Positions 33,341-43,880 of a stretch of DNA of 64,000 bases are shown piece by piece. Position 1 is the stretch's first letter. Each line of letters starts with the position of its first letter. Origin of the DNA: Hysterangium stoloniferum (Eukaryota > Basidiomycota > Agaricomycetes > Hysterangiales > Hysterangiaceae); assembly GCA_015178975.1 (NCBI GenBank), contig WHVD01000012.1, forward strand, positions 434,001 through 498,000, read 5' to 3'. The notes beneath the pieces were generated by a model. That model saw only the letters and a list, made by a program, of their open reading frames with translations, had not been told where the DNA came from and made no database searches. The translations under genes and the position numbers were made by a program.

Positions 33341-34926
33341 TTGTGTAGACAGACCTAGTGTTGCGAAATCGGTGTAAGCCTCGAGCTCACTGCAAACCTA
33401 CGTCAGTGTTGTGTGTGATTAAATGGTATAAGGTAGTTACATTGCAGTTGCTAATTGAATATCTGCCACGGATGCCATGTGAGATTTTGGCAAGTGCCAG
33501 TGCTGGGTCACTGTTAGTTGCTCAAGAAATTAAATTAACAGCATTCTCGGTGCAGTATATGTAGTATGATCGCAGGCGCTCAATGAGAAGCAACTCTAGC
33601 CAGCTTATGGCTTTAGAACATAATAACTTACCCAATTATGAATTAGAGAACGTTCGCAGCTACCAGATAAGCCAGAAACTTGATGAGAGTAGTCTGGGTG
33701 CCAATAATTTCCTTCATATATCAAAGTACCATGACTTCATGATTTCAAAGCACGCTGCCATCTTCCATCAGCGGCAAATCAGTATAATGATACACCTAAA
33801 CTATTTATTCTCATGATGCCACATGCTGGGCATATATTTGTGGATAATTGTGGTAAAGCCACCTTGTATTATGTACCCGTATGCCACTCTGCATCAGGTC
33901 TCCTCCCACAGAGAGAACCGTCAGATGGTTTTCATTCATACCCGTCATTAGCAGGGGCAGTCTGCAGAGGCGTTGCACCCGGTTTTCCGGCCATCTCTTT
34001 TCGTCTTCTTGGTCCTCCTCATCACTGTCCTCTTCTACTCCCTCATCATCAGCAGGGGTTACGGAACCTGGAGAGAACAAATCTGTCTTCACAGTTCGAA
34101 CGTGCCACCTTTTTTCGCCACTCTTATATAATCTTCTCTCGGGCACACCTCTTGCATCACATCTCACGTGTACAAAATAGAATTCTCCATGTTCGAAACT
34201 TAAATATTAAGGTTACTGGACATCCCCGGCCAGTGTTATGTATGCAAACAAAATGGTGTGAGATACTTAGTTTCGCTGCAGTTGCTTCTTCAATACCTCT
34301 CTTTGAAGTTATCTGCAATGAACTCGGATGCCATGTATGATTAAATGGCCTAAGGTAGTTGCTTTACGGTTGCTGCTTGAATATCTGCCACGGATGCCAT
34401 GTGAGATTTTGGCAAGTCCCAGTGTGAGGTCACTCTTAGCTGTTCAAGAAATTAACTTACCAGCAATCTCGGTGCATTATATGTAGTATGATTGCAGGAG
34501 CTCAATGAGAAGCAATTCTAGCATATCTGAACATAATAACTTACGCAATTATGGATGAGAGGCAAAGGTTCGCAGCTACCAGATAAGCCAAGTTTGTAAA
34601 AAATCGGCGCAGGACCATAAGCACAAGCAACGAACACAGGGTCAGCGATTGACCGATTCGCACACAGTAGCAGAGACAGGGAATATTCCATATTTTCTCC
34701 CAAATTTCAGTGGGTATTCTGAGACTGAGAATTTTGAGCCTCAGTCGGTGTGAGAGCGGCTATTTACTTGAAACAAAAGGGGATTGGCCCAAGTCGGCTG
34801 AATTCAAGCTTCGCTGGCCTAATTAGGTTGCCTATCCAGTGCTGCTGGCTAAGTACCCGAATTCCCTCAGTCGACTGCATTTTTATGCATCTTTTTACTT
34901 TATGATAGTGAGCTGGATAAGATGAA
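33341..34926. repeat. Divergent intergenic region, copy 2, with a unique insertion
   Basis: Homologous to 27851-29179 and 37491-38827, with the ~130-bp motif at about 33490-33670 and again at 34410-34590. About 33890-34200 is absent from the other two copies. Its minus strand reads an acidic coding-like stretch (RRLYKSGEKRWHVRTVKTD, then DDEGVEEDSDEEDQEDEKR), so it may be an exon fragment carried in from elsewhere. No complete gene. Confidence 0.45.
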
Positions 34927-35212
34927 ATGCATAGGCTGGAATTCGATGCCAGAGCGGAAGAGCAAGAGGCTTCTACCAACCCATGGATTGACGTTGAACA
35001 TAGCCCAGTCGATATCCGAGGCGTCGACAAGCTCGAATCACCACCATCACACAGTGCGCCTGTATCTAAAGCAGCAATTGAACATAGACGGTCTCAGACA
35101 TCGCCTGGTCATCCCTCACGCCCCTCCTTATCAGTCTCCTACAACATCGACGACGCCTCTGGATTTGGAACATCGTTGGACTTGCATGAAACACGACCGT
35201 CACTTAGGCGAC
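34927..35212 (+). pseudogene. LysM-domain protein gene, copy 2, N-terminal fragment
   Basis: Begins MHRLEFDARAEEQEASTNPW and follows the intact copy through LDLHETRPSLRR. It then jumps directly to the repeated intergenic motif (GAGTTCACAGCATTCTCGGT..) and stops at 35247. The LysM core itself is missing. The jump suggests deletion or unequal exchange between the LysM gene and the intergenic repeat. Confidence 0.8.
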
Positions 35213-35279
35213 GTAATGGAGTTCACAGCATTCTCGGTATAGTATAGTAGGATGACTGCAAGCGGTCAGTGAGAAGCCA

Positions 35280-35665
35280 TGTATCCTGTAAGGCTGTCGG
35301 TATCAGCCTCACTCGGTCAACACAGACAGGACTAAGTTTTCTTTATTTTTACATATCAGTAGGATACAAGGTGAATGTGAGGTTTCCTAGGGAAGAGTGG
35401 GGAAAGGATTAATGGTCAAAGAGAAGATATCCTATCACTATAGGATATGGGGTTTTTATATAGAGTCAAGGTGAATGGGGTGGAAGAACAAGGAACCGCA
35501 TGATCAGGCACAGGGGTGCTACTTAACAATAAAGTGGCGGATCAATGAGTGGCGGATGGGAGAGGTTGGTGATGATGACCGCATGATAAGGCACAAGGGT
35601 GATACCAAGTGGCGGAACAATGAGTGGTTGAAGGTTGGTGATGTGGTAAGGTGGCCAGGCTTACA
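35280..35665. mobile_element. LTR-like insertion (possible solo LTR)
   Basis: About 386 bp interrupt a motif that is continuous in the other copies (GAGAAGCCAGCCGTAGCTTC near 28650 and 38315; here GAGAAGCCA, insertion, then CGTAGCTTCAG). The segment starts TGTATCCTGTAAGG and ends GGCTTACA (TG..CA), and has a TATA-like GGTTTTTATATAGAG near 35450. I could not find a clear target-site duplication, so the exact ends are uncertain. Confidence 0.4.
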
Positions 35666-35970
35666 TATCCCGTAGCTTCAGAATACAATTCCGAATGAAA
35701 CAAGCTCTGACCTGAATCCTTCCGAGGTTTGGCTCGGCTCAGATTCATTTATTTGTATGATTTACACGTTTTTTAAGTGATCAGGTGTTTGATAAATAAT
35801 TAAATACACATATTCATACTCTTGCGCCCTACATATGTTGAATAAATAGAATAATTACTCGAGATATGAACTGTGCCCAATGGCTTTTTATGTGGCCTTT
35901 TTCATACTTATTCGACTATGATAAATGTTTTTAACTGCACCCATAGTATTCGACACATAATCCCGTTGCA

Positions 35971-37490
35971 TTACTGTGCACCAAGGCCTTCAACTCTCCC
36001 TCTAGAGGTTTCCTCACATCCTTCCGCGGAATCGACGGGGAGTTCTTCTTCACAATGTGCCCTCGAAATAGAATCTCCTGTGTAGTTTGCATCTCCGATA
36101 TCCTCAATCAAAGAATCTCCAATACTGCGTACCGCCCCTCGGAAAGTAGTGACCACGAGATTGTTCGTCGTATCGACCGCGTTACATGATAAGTTTGATT
36201 CTCGCAGATCGAGAAAGAAGCGGCAAACGAGAAGGGTGGATACGCTGCAGTTGAGATTAAGAAGTTAAGCGAAGTGCGTGCGATAAATACTTGCCAATCC
36301 TCCAAGTTTGTGCCGATATTTTGAAATGTGGTCTATATTGGATGTGAGATGAGTGCGCGGTATAAAATTCACAGAGGATAAAAGATGTTCACTGAGACAC
36401 GCTTAGAAAAAATGTCATTGGTATCGATGAAAAAGGGAGAAAGGAAGGGTAATTCCAAACCTTATTCGTAATTAGGAGCTGTGAATTCCACATGAAAATT
36501 ACACTGAAAAATCAAAATCAAAATTTCATAAACTAAAGTTACGTTGATTTAGCACTAACGCAAATCGGAGAACACCTGCAATTAATATGATCAAGTCATA
36601 ACGACATGTAGACAAAAATATCGAGATAAATTACCTTGCTGCACAAGTAGATAGGTTATAGATCGTTTCCGCAATTCTTTAATACCTCTTTGTAACCTAA
36701 TCATGCCGATGGTGTGGAACAATGTGGTGAATAATATGAGCCCATCCAATGTAATTGTAAGAACGGTTATTGCTGAGTCTATAACGATCATGTCAACTCG
36801 AGGTCTCCAGGCATTTGCAATGGACTTCTGTACCCCTGTTTAATGATGTTAATACACAGTCGCGTGGTTCTAGCCAAGTGAAACGAACAGTTTCCTACTG
36901 GCCATAACAATACAATCTTCATGGACTATGATAAGCTATCACACTCATGGGTATACCGCTCCACACATTGGCACTAAGTAAACACACCACACGGCAGAAG
37001 GCTTCTCCAATATATGTGAACAATATTGGAATTAAGAGGTATCTGTTATCCCTACTTATAGCGTAAACCCTTGCAAGTAATAACCCTGACATCGATCTTG
37101 GTTGAGTTAATTGAGAAAGTACATGCTAAATAGATTAATCACCGTGTACACTGAGCGCCGCTACAGTTTGGAGAACAGTCAAGGTGTGGTGTAGTGCATT
37201 ACATGCCCTATGGCTAATCAGTAAACAACTAACTTGAGGGCTCAAATGGTACCACACACTATCAACTGCTGTAAGTCAAGGGAGTATATTCAGACCATCC
37301 CACCACGGACCTCTAATGGTTCATATGCTAAATTACCGGCCACATATAATATCATCATAAGTAGTGGTGAATATCGGGCGATGATGTATAGCACGGGTGC
37401 TAGTCTGATCTTGCCCTTCCATACCAACTGGATTTCCGAATGGAGAGTCAAAATTGTATCATAACTAAACAAAACTGAGATACCCGTCAA
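35971..37490 (-). pseudogene. DUF6533-type multi-spanning membrane protein, copy 3
   Basis: Same exon order as copies 1 and 2: FSYDTILTLHSEIQLVWKGK then APVLYIIARYSPL (37470-37370); a HRACNAL-type segment (37215-37150); the GVLLARVYAIS region (37095-37020); MIVIDSAITVLTITLDGLIL with LFTTLFHTIGMIRLQRGIK (36791-36650); FLISTAAYPPF (36265-36230); then NLVVTTFRGAVRSIGDSL and DIGDANYTGDSISR, ending at a stop at 35971-35973. Like copy 2, many splice sites fit, but I did not obtain one unbroken model. It is divergently paired with the intact LysM gene at 38828, so it is the most likely of the three to be expressed. Confidence 0.5.
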
Positions 37491-38827
37491 TAAATATGGT
37501 AAACAACTGCGACAGTGTAGACAGACCTAGAGCTGCGAAAGCCGTGGAAATGTAAATGTTACTGGAAAATGCTACTGTCAGGATGTGTGCAATTATGAGC
37601 AGCGCAAGGTACTTACTTTGCAGTTGCTCCTTGAATAGCTGCTGTTTGAAGATCTGCCACGGATTCCATATGAGATATTAGCAAGCTCCTGGGTTGGTTC
37701 ACTGTTGTACGTTCAGGAAATGAAGTAACAGCATTCTGAGCACATTATAAGTATGATTGCAAGCGCCCAGTGAGATGTAACTCTAGCCAGTCTGTGGCTT
37801 CATAAAATAACAACTTACGCAATTTTGAATGAATGGGCAAGGGTTCTCATCCATCAGATAAGCCAGAAAGCTGATGAGAGTAGAATACTTGACTGGCAAA
37901 CATTTTCCTTTTGACAACGAATTGCCATCACTTCATGCTTGCGCTTGCCATGTTCTATGTTCTATCATCAAGTTCCATCTACTCCATCTGTGGCAAATCA
38001 GTGTATTCATACAGGAATCGTTGCATATGCTGATGCCACATGTTTTCGCTGGGAGTAGAATTGCAACCGCGGTAAAGCGCCTGTAAGTATGAACCCATTC
38101 TGCTTCAGGTCTACATCTTACAATCAGCGTTATGTATGCAATATAACGGTGTAAGGTACTGAGTTGTATTGGAGTTGCTTCTTGAATAACCGCTCTTTGA
38201 AGATATCGACAAGTACCAATGTTGGGTCACTGTTAGCTGCTCAGGAAATAAAGTCCCCAGCATTCTCCGTGCACTATAAGTAGTATGATTGTAAGCGTTC
38301 GGTGAGAAGCCAGGCCGTAGCTTCAAAAAATGTGAACTTACGCAATTGAAAGGCAAGGTTCACGGCCATGACTGGTGATCCACCATATCCTGGCACTGAG
38401 AATGCGAAGAACCCTTAGATAGTTCAATTTGGAAGGTACCCGAGGAGATGTAAAAATTTCCTGCACATTTTCAGAAATTTAAACATTCTTGAGTTTGCAA
38501 GAAATCGGCGCAGGACAATAAGCACAAGCAACGAACACAGGGCCAGAGATGAACCGATTCGCACACAGTAGCAGAGACAGGGAATATTCCATATTTTCTC
38601 CCAAATTTCAAAGGGTATTCTGAGATTGAGAATTTTGAGCATCAGTCTGTGTGAGAGCGGCTATTTACTTGAAACAAAAGGGGATTGGCCCAAGTCGGCT
38701 GAATTCAAGCTCCGCTAGCCTAATTAGGTTGCCTATCCAGTGCTGCTGGCTAAGTACCCGAATTCCCTCAGTCGACTGCATTTTTATGCATCTTTTTACT
38801 TTATGATAGTGAGCTGGATGAGATGAA
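37491..38827. repeat. Divergent intergenic region, copy 3
   Basis: Third copy of the region between DUF6533 and LysM genes, with the ~130-bp motif at about 37680-37850 and 38205-38350. It ends in CAGTCGACTGCATTTTTATGCATC and TTTATGATAG just before the LysM start; this block is conserved in front of all LysM copies and is a good promoter/5'UTR candidate. No gene seen. Confidence 0.5.
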
Positions 38828-40060
38828 ATGCATAGGCTGGAATTCGATGCCAGAACGGAAGAGCAAGAGGCCTCTACCAACCCATGGATTGACGTTGAAC
38901 ATAGCCCAGTCGACTTCGACACGCTCGAATCACCACCACCACCACACAGTTCGCCTGTATCTAAAACAGCAATTGGACATAGACGGTCTCAGACATCGCC
39001 TGGTCATCCCTTACACCCCTCCTTATCAGTCTCCTACAACATCGACGACGCTTCTGGATTTGGAACATCGTTGGACTTGCATGAAACACGACCATCCCTT
39101 AGACGAGCGATTAAGGCGAGAACCGAGAGTTTTGAGGATGATGCAGAGACGGCTTTGGAGTGCAAATCGCATAAGGACGCAGAGGACACCAGGGCGAAAG
39201 AGACCGAGGTCATTGTACACTACGTATGTCCACCCTGCGATGGCTTGGCTATTCTTGCTGCTGATTTATACACTCACAAGGTCCGCCCTGGGGACTCGCT
39301 TCCCGGCGTCGCACTCAAATACAACGTCTCCCTCGCGGCACTCAGAAACGCAAACAAACTCTGGACAAACGATACCATCCACCTCCGAGAAGAGCTCTAC
39401 ATCCCTATTCGGGCCATATCGTCGTCGGCGGCCTCGTCATCGGCCCGGTCGAGCCTGGATAGTGCCGCTGAGGGCGAGACAGGCGCATGGCACGAGACCG
39501 GGATGGACGTTAGAAAGGGTCATACCATTTCGTCAGGTGCCCCCAAAATCCGACGTGTCCCCGTATCAGAGCTTTCCTTTTTTCCGCCGCCGTCTGCGCC
39601 AGTATCACTATCCGCATCACCGAGCCCGAGCCGCCCGGTGGTATCTCGATCATTCTCCAAGCAAGCGCTTCCGAGCCCACCGTCGGCGTTTTCGCGAAAC
39701 GCCTCCGCATTGGGGCTGGCGAATATCTGGAATGGGGCCAGGGAGGAGATCATGAGCCGGCTTTCGTTGGATTCGGCGTGGTCCTCGTCTGATGGGGGGG
39801 GAGACAAGCCCGAGTTTGAACTTGATGTCGTGAGTGGTGGCAAGCGAGGCGGTAAAAATGGTGCCAAGGTGCGGACATCGAGTTTCGGATCTGCGTTGGG
39901 GCTCGACGCGATCCCGTTGGAAGAGACACCGCGCAGCCCGCAGGTTATTAGGACGCAGCAATTACAGCCTAGTGCCGCGATGATAATCCCGGTCTCTCCA
40001 AAGGTTGGAAGGGTAGCGAATGGCGTTGTGTCACCAAGAGTGCATCCACATGTGCGTTGA
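38828..40060 (+). CDS. LysM-domain protein, apparently intracellular (intact copy 3)
   Basis: Open frame of 410 codons, with a probable 57-nt intron at 39224-39280 (GTATGT..GCTGATTTATACACTCACAAG) whose removal gives 391 aa and rejoins the domain as VIVHYVRPGDSLPGVALKY. LysM occupies roughly residues 131-175 of the spliced protein, ending TIHLREELYIPI. The intron length is a multiple of three and has no stop, so a retained intron would insert 19 residues (including CPPCDGLA) near the start of LysM. There is no signal peptide, so this fits the cytosolic LYSMD-like class rather than secreted chitin-binding effectors. The N-terminus is acidic and Ser-rich; the C-terminus is a long Ser/Pro/Arg-rich tail, probably disordered. 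Start ATG 38828; a nearby ATG at 38823 is in another frame. LysM binds GlcNAc-type glycans; the ligand here is unknown. Confidence 0.8.
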   Translation: MHRLEFDARTEEQEASTNPWIDVEHSPVDFDTLESPPPPHSSPVSKTAIGHRRSQTSPGHPLHPSLSVSYNIDDASGFGTSLDLHETRPSLRRAIKARTESFEDDAETALECKSHKDAEDTRAKETEVIVHYVCPPCDGLAILAADLYTHKVRPGDSLPGVALKYNVSLAALRNANKLWTNDTIHLREELYIPIRAISSSAASSSARSSLDSAAEGETGAWHETGMDVRKGHTISSGAPKIRRVPVSELSFFPPPSAPVSLSASPSPSRPVVSRSFSKQALPSPPSAFSRNASALGLANIWNGAREEIMSRLSLDSAWSSSDGGGDKPEFELDVVSGGKRGGKNGAKVRTSSFGSALGLDAIPLEETPRSPQVIRTQQLQPSAAMIIPVSPKVGRVANGVVSPRVHPHVR

Positions 40061-41106
40061 CGCACTCGTTCTTGTGCTGGTTCGCTTTAGTTGCATTTCG
40101 AGTGTCTGTAGGTCGCGTTTGCGTCTCTCCCCCCTCCCATGGTCGCGTTTCTTGATTTCGAAAAGCGGACTGTTTTCTGTAATTTTATCTCCGGGACTCC
40201 GGGTTTTCCACTACGTTTACTTTATTCGTCTAGTTCACCCTCGCTATGTATTCGCCTTCTTCTTTATCACCAGAATAGTAGACTGAATTTGAGCATCTTA
40301 AAGAGGAACCTGCCTTGAGGGGTAACTCTGGGGAATCGTATATTATTGGTTGATATGTTCGAAACTAATAAAATACAAGTGAAATGGGGGCCCGTATTCA
40401 ATATAATGTTAGGAGATCAAGCGTGAGAACCTCCGTCCAGGTTCATGGTATCTTTCACGTCCGCCACCGCAGTTTCTTCTCTTGCGGATTAGCCTTTGGT
40501 ATTGTTAACCCAGTTTTGACATGATATGGTGCCCAAAGCTAGAACCATGCAGTCAAGTGTCAACCACAGGTTCTCTCTGACAATACAGCCCCGAATTACT
40601 AACAAGGATCCTTCGCCTCCTTTTCTCACGAAGTCGCAATCTCCTTTTGATAGCCAGCTTCCCCAGGCTTCTTCGTTGAAAAGGCACTAGGCTTTTTCTA
40701 TGGAAGCTTATTTCTATAGAGTTGTAGCTTTATTAAACATAGAATTTAGCGCCTTGAAATATAGTTCCTGGCACGGAGTTCCTGATATGGAAATCGTATT
40801 GAACGGTCTTATCACTCCATGACCGTACGTCTGCCCAAACAATTTGTCTATGTAACTGCACGACCCAAGGAGGCAAGGACAGCTTATGTTCAGAGTTGTG
40901 ACCAGTCTGACCGGCAGATGCCGGGGGCCCTGTAGATATCACCCATGTCCTTAATTGTTTCGAAAAGGAGGCTAACATCGATGATGTTGTAATTAATTCA
41001 TCGACCGTGACAAGGTACGCCTAACACGCCTACTAAGCTATTCAATCACAAACGACGTGTGTTTCACTATACTTGCGATATTCCCAGCTACCTCTACCTC
41101 TGACTC
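40061..41106. other. Intergenic region with LysM 3' flank
   Basis: Pyrimidine-rich sequence just after the LysM stop and a possible poly(A) region (ACTAATAAAATACAAG near 40365) suggest the 3' UTR. No family-like ORF in the remainder; the open frames at 40020-40286 (plus) and 40733-40978 (minus) have no supporting features. Confidence 0.45.
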
Positions 41107-41799
41107 ATGGGGAAACGAAATGTATCTTTCGTAGGAAAAACCGGTCGACCACAAAGCCTTCTAGCAGCCCTCATTCCCAAGATGACTCGCTGGAGAAACT
41201 ACGCCGTCGTCATATGGTCGCAGAAGGACATGACAATGCTGCAGATGGAGCTGGAAGAGGCGTGGTCGGGCGAGAACTACATGAGGTTCAAGAATCTCCC
41301 CTACAGCCACTCAGACATCCCCGAGCTCATGCGCCGCAAAGTGGGAACGACGATCTGGTCTGATGAGGCGATCCTGGCCCAAGGTGGCGTTGATGGGCCA
41401 TTTGCCACTGAATTGATGGCTTATTTGAGCACCCCTTAGGTATAAAAATCATCCAACGCGGTCCGCCGTATAAATCAAGGCATTGGCATTTCTTCTGGCC
41501 CGATCACCAGACGTTCGTCGAAGAGCTTTCGGACAGAATCATAAACACGTCGGGGCCCTCGATAGACCCTTTGCGACTGCTGGTGTACAAGGCGTCCCAT
41601 GTAGTGAGTGGTTGGGATAAGAAGGGTCCGCCGATGGGTAAGTTGGATTGAAATTATTATGACTGAATCTGGTTCAAATTAATTGTCAGCCGTTACTTTC
41701 GAGGAAGAGGATGACGACACATTGTCGGACGAGTTTATGGGCGGAAAGGAGATGTTACGAGCGTATCCGGGTGGTCCAAATCGCGTTAGGAGAGCTTGA
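41107..41799 (+). CDS. Small conserved-looking protein of unknown function, three exons
   Basis: Model: 41107-41383, 41440-41637, 41690-41799, 194 aa. Introns are 56 and 52 nt with GTGGCG..CCTTAG and GTAAGT..TGTCAG ends. Joining gives ..WSDEAILAQGIKIIQRGPP across the first intron and ..KKGPPMAVTFEEEDDDTLS across the second, both in frame. The start follows an in-frame TGA six bases upstream. Visible features are a basic N-terminus, a Trp/aromatic-rich middle (KSRHWHFFWPDHQTFVEEL) and an acidic stretch near the end. No signal peptide or membrane segment. I do not recognise the family. It lies in the same direction as the next gene. Confidence 0.7.
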
Positions 41800-41976
41800 C
41801 ACGCTCGTATATGTGTACTAATTGCAGCAGTGCCGTTGCTTGTACTAGTAATTAAAGAAAGTAATCCTATCGGCTTATCGTTCCATCGTGTGACAAGTTT
41901 TACATAATATGAGCAATTAATTAGTTATGTCAGCCACATCATCTGCGTTTATCTGAACGACGTGGAAGCGCAAGAG

Positions 41977-43217
41977 ATGGCCAGCTCAAGCAGTCATACT
42001 CACCACAGTGACGATAATAACGACGCTATTTTATTCCCCAAACCACCAGATCTGCCGCCGCCATTATCGGCGGAGCAGTTCAGCGCTGCAGAGCTCGACG
42101 TGCAAGCGTCGCCAGATCCGCCACCCCCATATCCTTTTGGCACTCGCAGTAGTCGAAGAACACGGACCAATCAAGCCAGGCATGCTCGTCGCGCTCTACA
42201 CGCATCCGATGATTCCTACGCGAGTGGTATTACCGTCGAGACTGCAGTGGAGACGGAAACAAGTCCCTTGTTAGGGGGTCGTCCACGTGCCATGTCTCAT
42301 GCCTCCACAACCCATTCTGTGCATTCGATTGCTCAGACGGTGCTGAGTTCTTCGAGAACCGTGCTGTCGCTTTTTCAAGCCGAACCGGACGTTTCGGCGG
42401 AACCCTCGTCGCACCTTCCGATTTTGACGAGAGCACGGCGGTATTTCCGGCCGCTGGTGAGGCGGGCGTACTATGCCGCTCTCTTCCACCTTCTTTTCAT
42501 CAATTTTCCGTATGAGTTGGCTGCGTGGATTTTTCTCTTTGTTGGGACTTTGGTAGGCCTGTCTTTCAGTGCGCTTTCAGGGTGTAGACTCAAGGATATG
42601 TTCGTTAGACTGGTACTACTCTGCTGATAACTCTCCCGCTTGGTGTGATTTTGTGCTTCTTGGATCTCCTCGGCGCGCGTGCACTGGCCCGTGGTGAGGT
42701 TAGTGCGCTGTGGTCCCACGAACTCGCTATCTATTTTAGGCCTGTTCATTTCACTTTTACTGATTAAAAAATACCCCTTCTCATCATAGATTGCATTGCA
42801 AACACGTTTCCATGGTCCTCTGTCAGTTTGCGCACCTAACCCTCCTCATCCCATATTCTCTCGCGACCGCACGCCCGTATCCAATGCAGATGCGCGCGAC
42901 CTCGAGGGCGCCCCACCACCGTCCGTGCGCGAGACAAGCTTCCTCAAACTCACTTTCTCGATGGTACGTCCCGCTAGCCGTCCCGAACACAAACCCTCTT
43001 CACATCTCTATCGCGGCAGTTCCGCGATCCCACGTCATACCAGGCCCTCTTCTACTTCCTCGTCATAAAGCCGGGCATCACCCTCCTGATCGCCATCGCC
43101 ATCCTCATTCTGGTGCCCCCGGCCTTCGTGTTGGTCGTTCCTGCCCCTGCGGTCCTCCGAGCAGTCAGGCGGGTCGGCATATGGCAGGCGGAACTCGCTA
43201 TTGATGCGCTGAGTTAG
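41977..43217 (+). CDS. Conserved fungal membrane protein of unknown function, four exons
   Basis: Model: 41977-42552, 42609-42698, 42790-42963, 43020-43217, 345 aa; all exons join in phase 0. The N-terminal half is disordered, rich in Ser/Pro/Asp, with ETSPLLGGRPRAMSHAS. Hydrophobic segments follow: AAWIFLFVGTL continuing across intron 1 into TGTTLLITLPLGVILCFLDL, then after a loop (FHGPLSVCAPNPPHPIFSR) the pair YQALFYFLVIKPGITLL and AIAILILVPPAFVLVV, ending RAVRRVGIWQAELAIDAL. The paired hydrophobic blocks before a short amphipathic tail suggest an integral membrane protein of the endomembrane system. I recall similar basidiomycete hypothetical proteins but no known function. The start is the first ATG after non-coding sequence; a GTG at 41962 is in frame but unlikely. 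Confidence 0.75.
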
Positions 43218-43475
43218 ATTATTAGTCCTCCTTAAAACTAAAACATTCGTGTGCTTTTAATGCTCTTCATCGTTGGTTCGCGACGCGCTATACCGCTCAA
43301 TGGGGACTTTTTCTTGGGGATACAGTGGTTGTCAGGTCAAATGTAAATCATGGATAGAATGCGTTCATGTGCTCTTGAGCTGTTTGTTCTAGTTCAAAAT
43401 AAATTATTTCGAACAAAACAAAATAAAAATTTGGATAGTTTCCGTTATATATGCTTTAGAAAGAGTTGGCAGTAA

Positions 43476-43576
43476 GCTTCCTTGGCTCAGTTGGTAGAGC
43501 GTCAGTCTCATATTACATATGATGCTGAGATTCGGCAATAATCTGAAGGTCGCCAGTTCGAGCCTGGCAGGGAGCA
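43476..43576 (+). tRNA. trnM(CAU): tRNA-Met (CAU), elongator type, with intron
   Basis: Acceptor arms GCTTCCT and AGGGAGC pair (one G-U type pair), followed by discriminator A at 43576. The A box is TGGCTCAGTTGG and the B box GGTCGCCAGTTCGAGCC, with a perfect T-stem. The anticodon CAT is at 43509-43511. A 28-nt intron occupies 43513-43540, one base 3' of the anticodon, the canonical place for nuclear tRNA introns; removing it leaves a standard 73-nt tRNA with anticodon loop CTCATAA. A run of seven T (43577-43583) is the Pol III stop. Three minor points argue for elongator rather than initiator: T54-T55 intact TTCGA loop, paired first base, and the CAGT..CTG stem. Confidence 0.93.
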
Positions 43577-43583
43577 TTTTTTT
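43577..43583 (+). terminator. Pol III terminator of tRNA-Met
   Basis: A run of seven T directly after the discriminator base of the tRNA. Oligo-T of this length terminates RNA polymerase III. Confidence 0.85.
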
Positions 43584-43880
43584 CTCCATCCACCTTGGTT
43601 CATTTGAGCCTAATTATTTTTAGGCTAGCCCTAGCTATCGCTAAACACTAAATGTATAACTAGCCGACGAAGCACAACGTAGTATATTTTTATTCCTTCA
43701 TATTCACAGTTGAATTATCATGTTAGCGATCACGTGCTACAAACGTGAATCGTGACGAGCTCATCGCGTTCCACGCTCTTTACGTTCGAATACACGCCCA
43801 CCACGACACTGCCTGAACATGCATTCTGTTATGGCTTCAAATTGGTGCTTTGGTGTCATACCTTGATGATTAGCCCTTGA

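Noticed and set aside
33811-34340. Overlapping ORFs in the unique insertion of intergenic copy 2
   Set aside because: Only the acidic minus-strand stretch looks protein-like; no start, splice sites or family could be assigned.
43404-43589. 61-codon minus ORF with a KMLPARLELATFRLL start
   Set aside because: It is the antisense of the tRNA-Met gene, a well-known source of false proteins.
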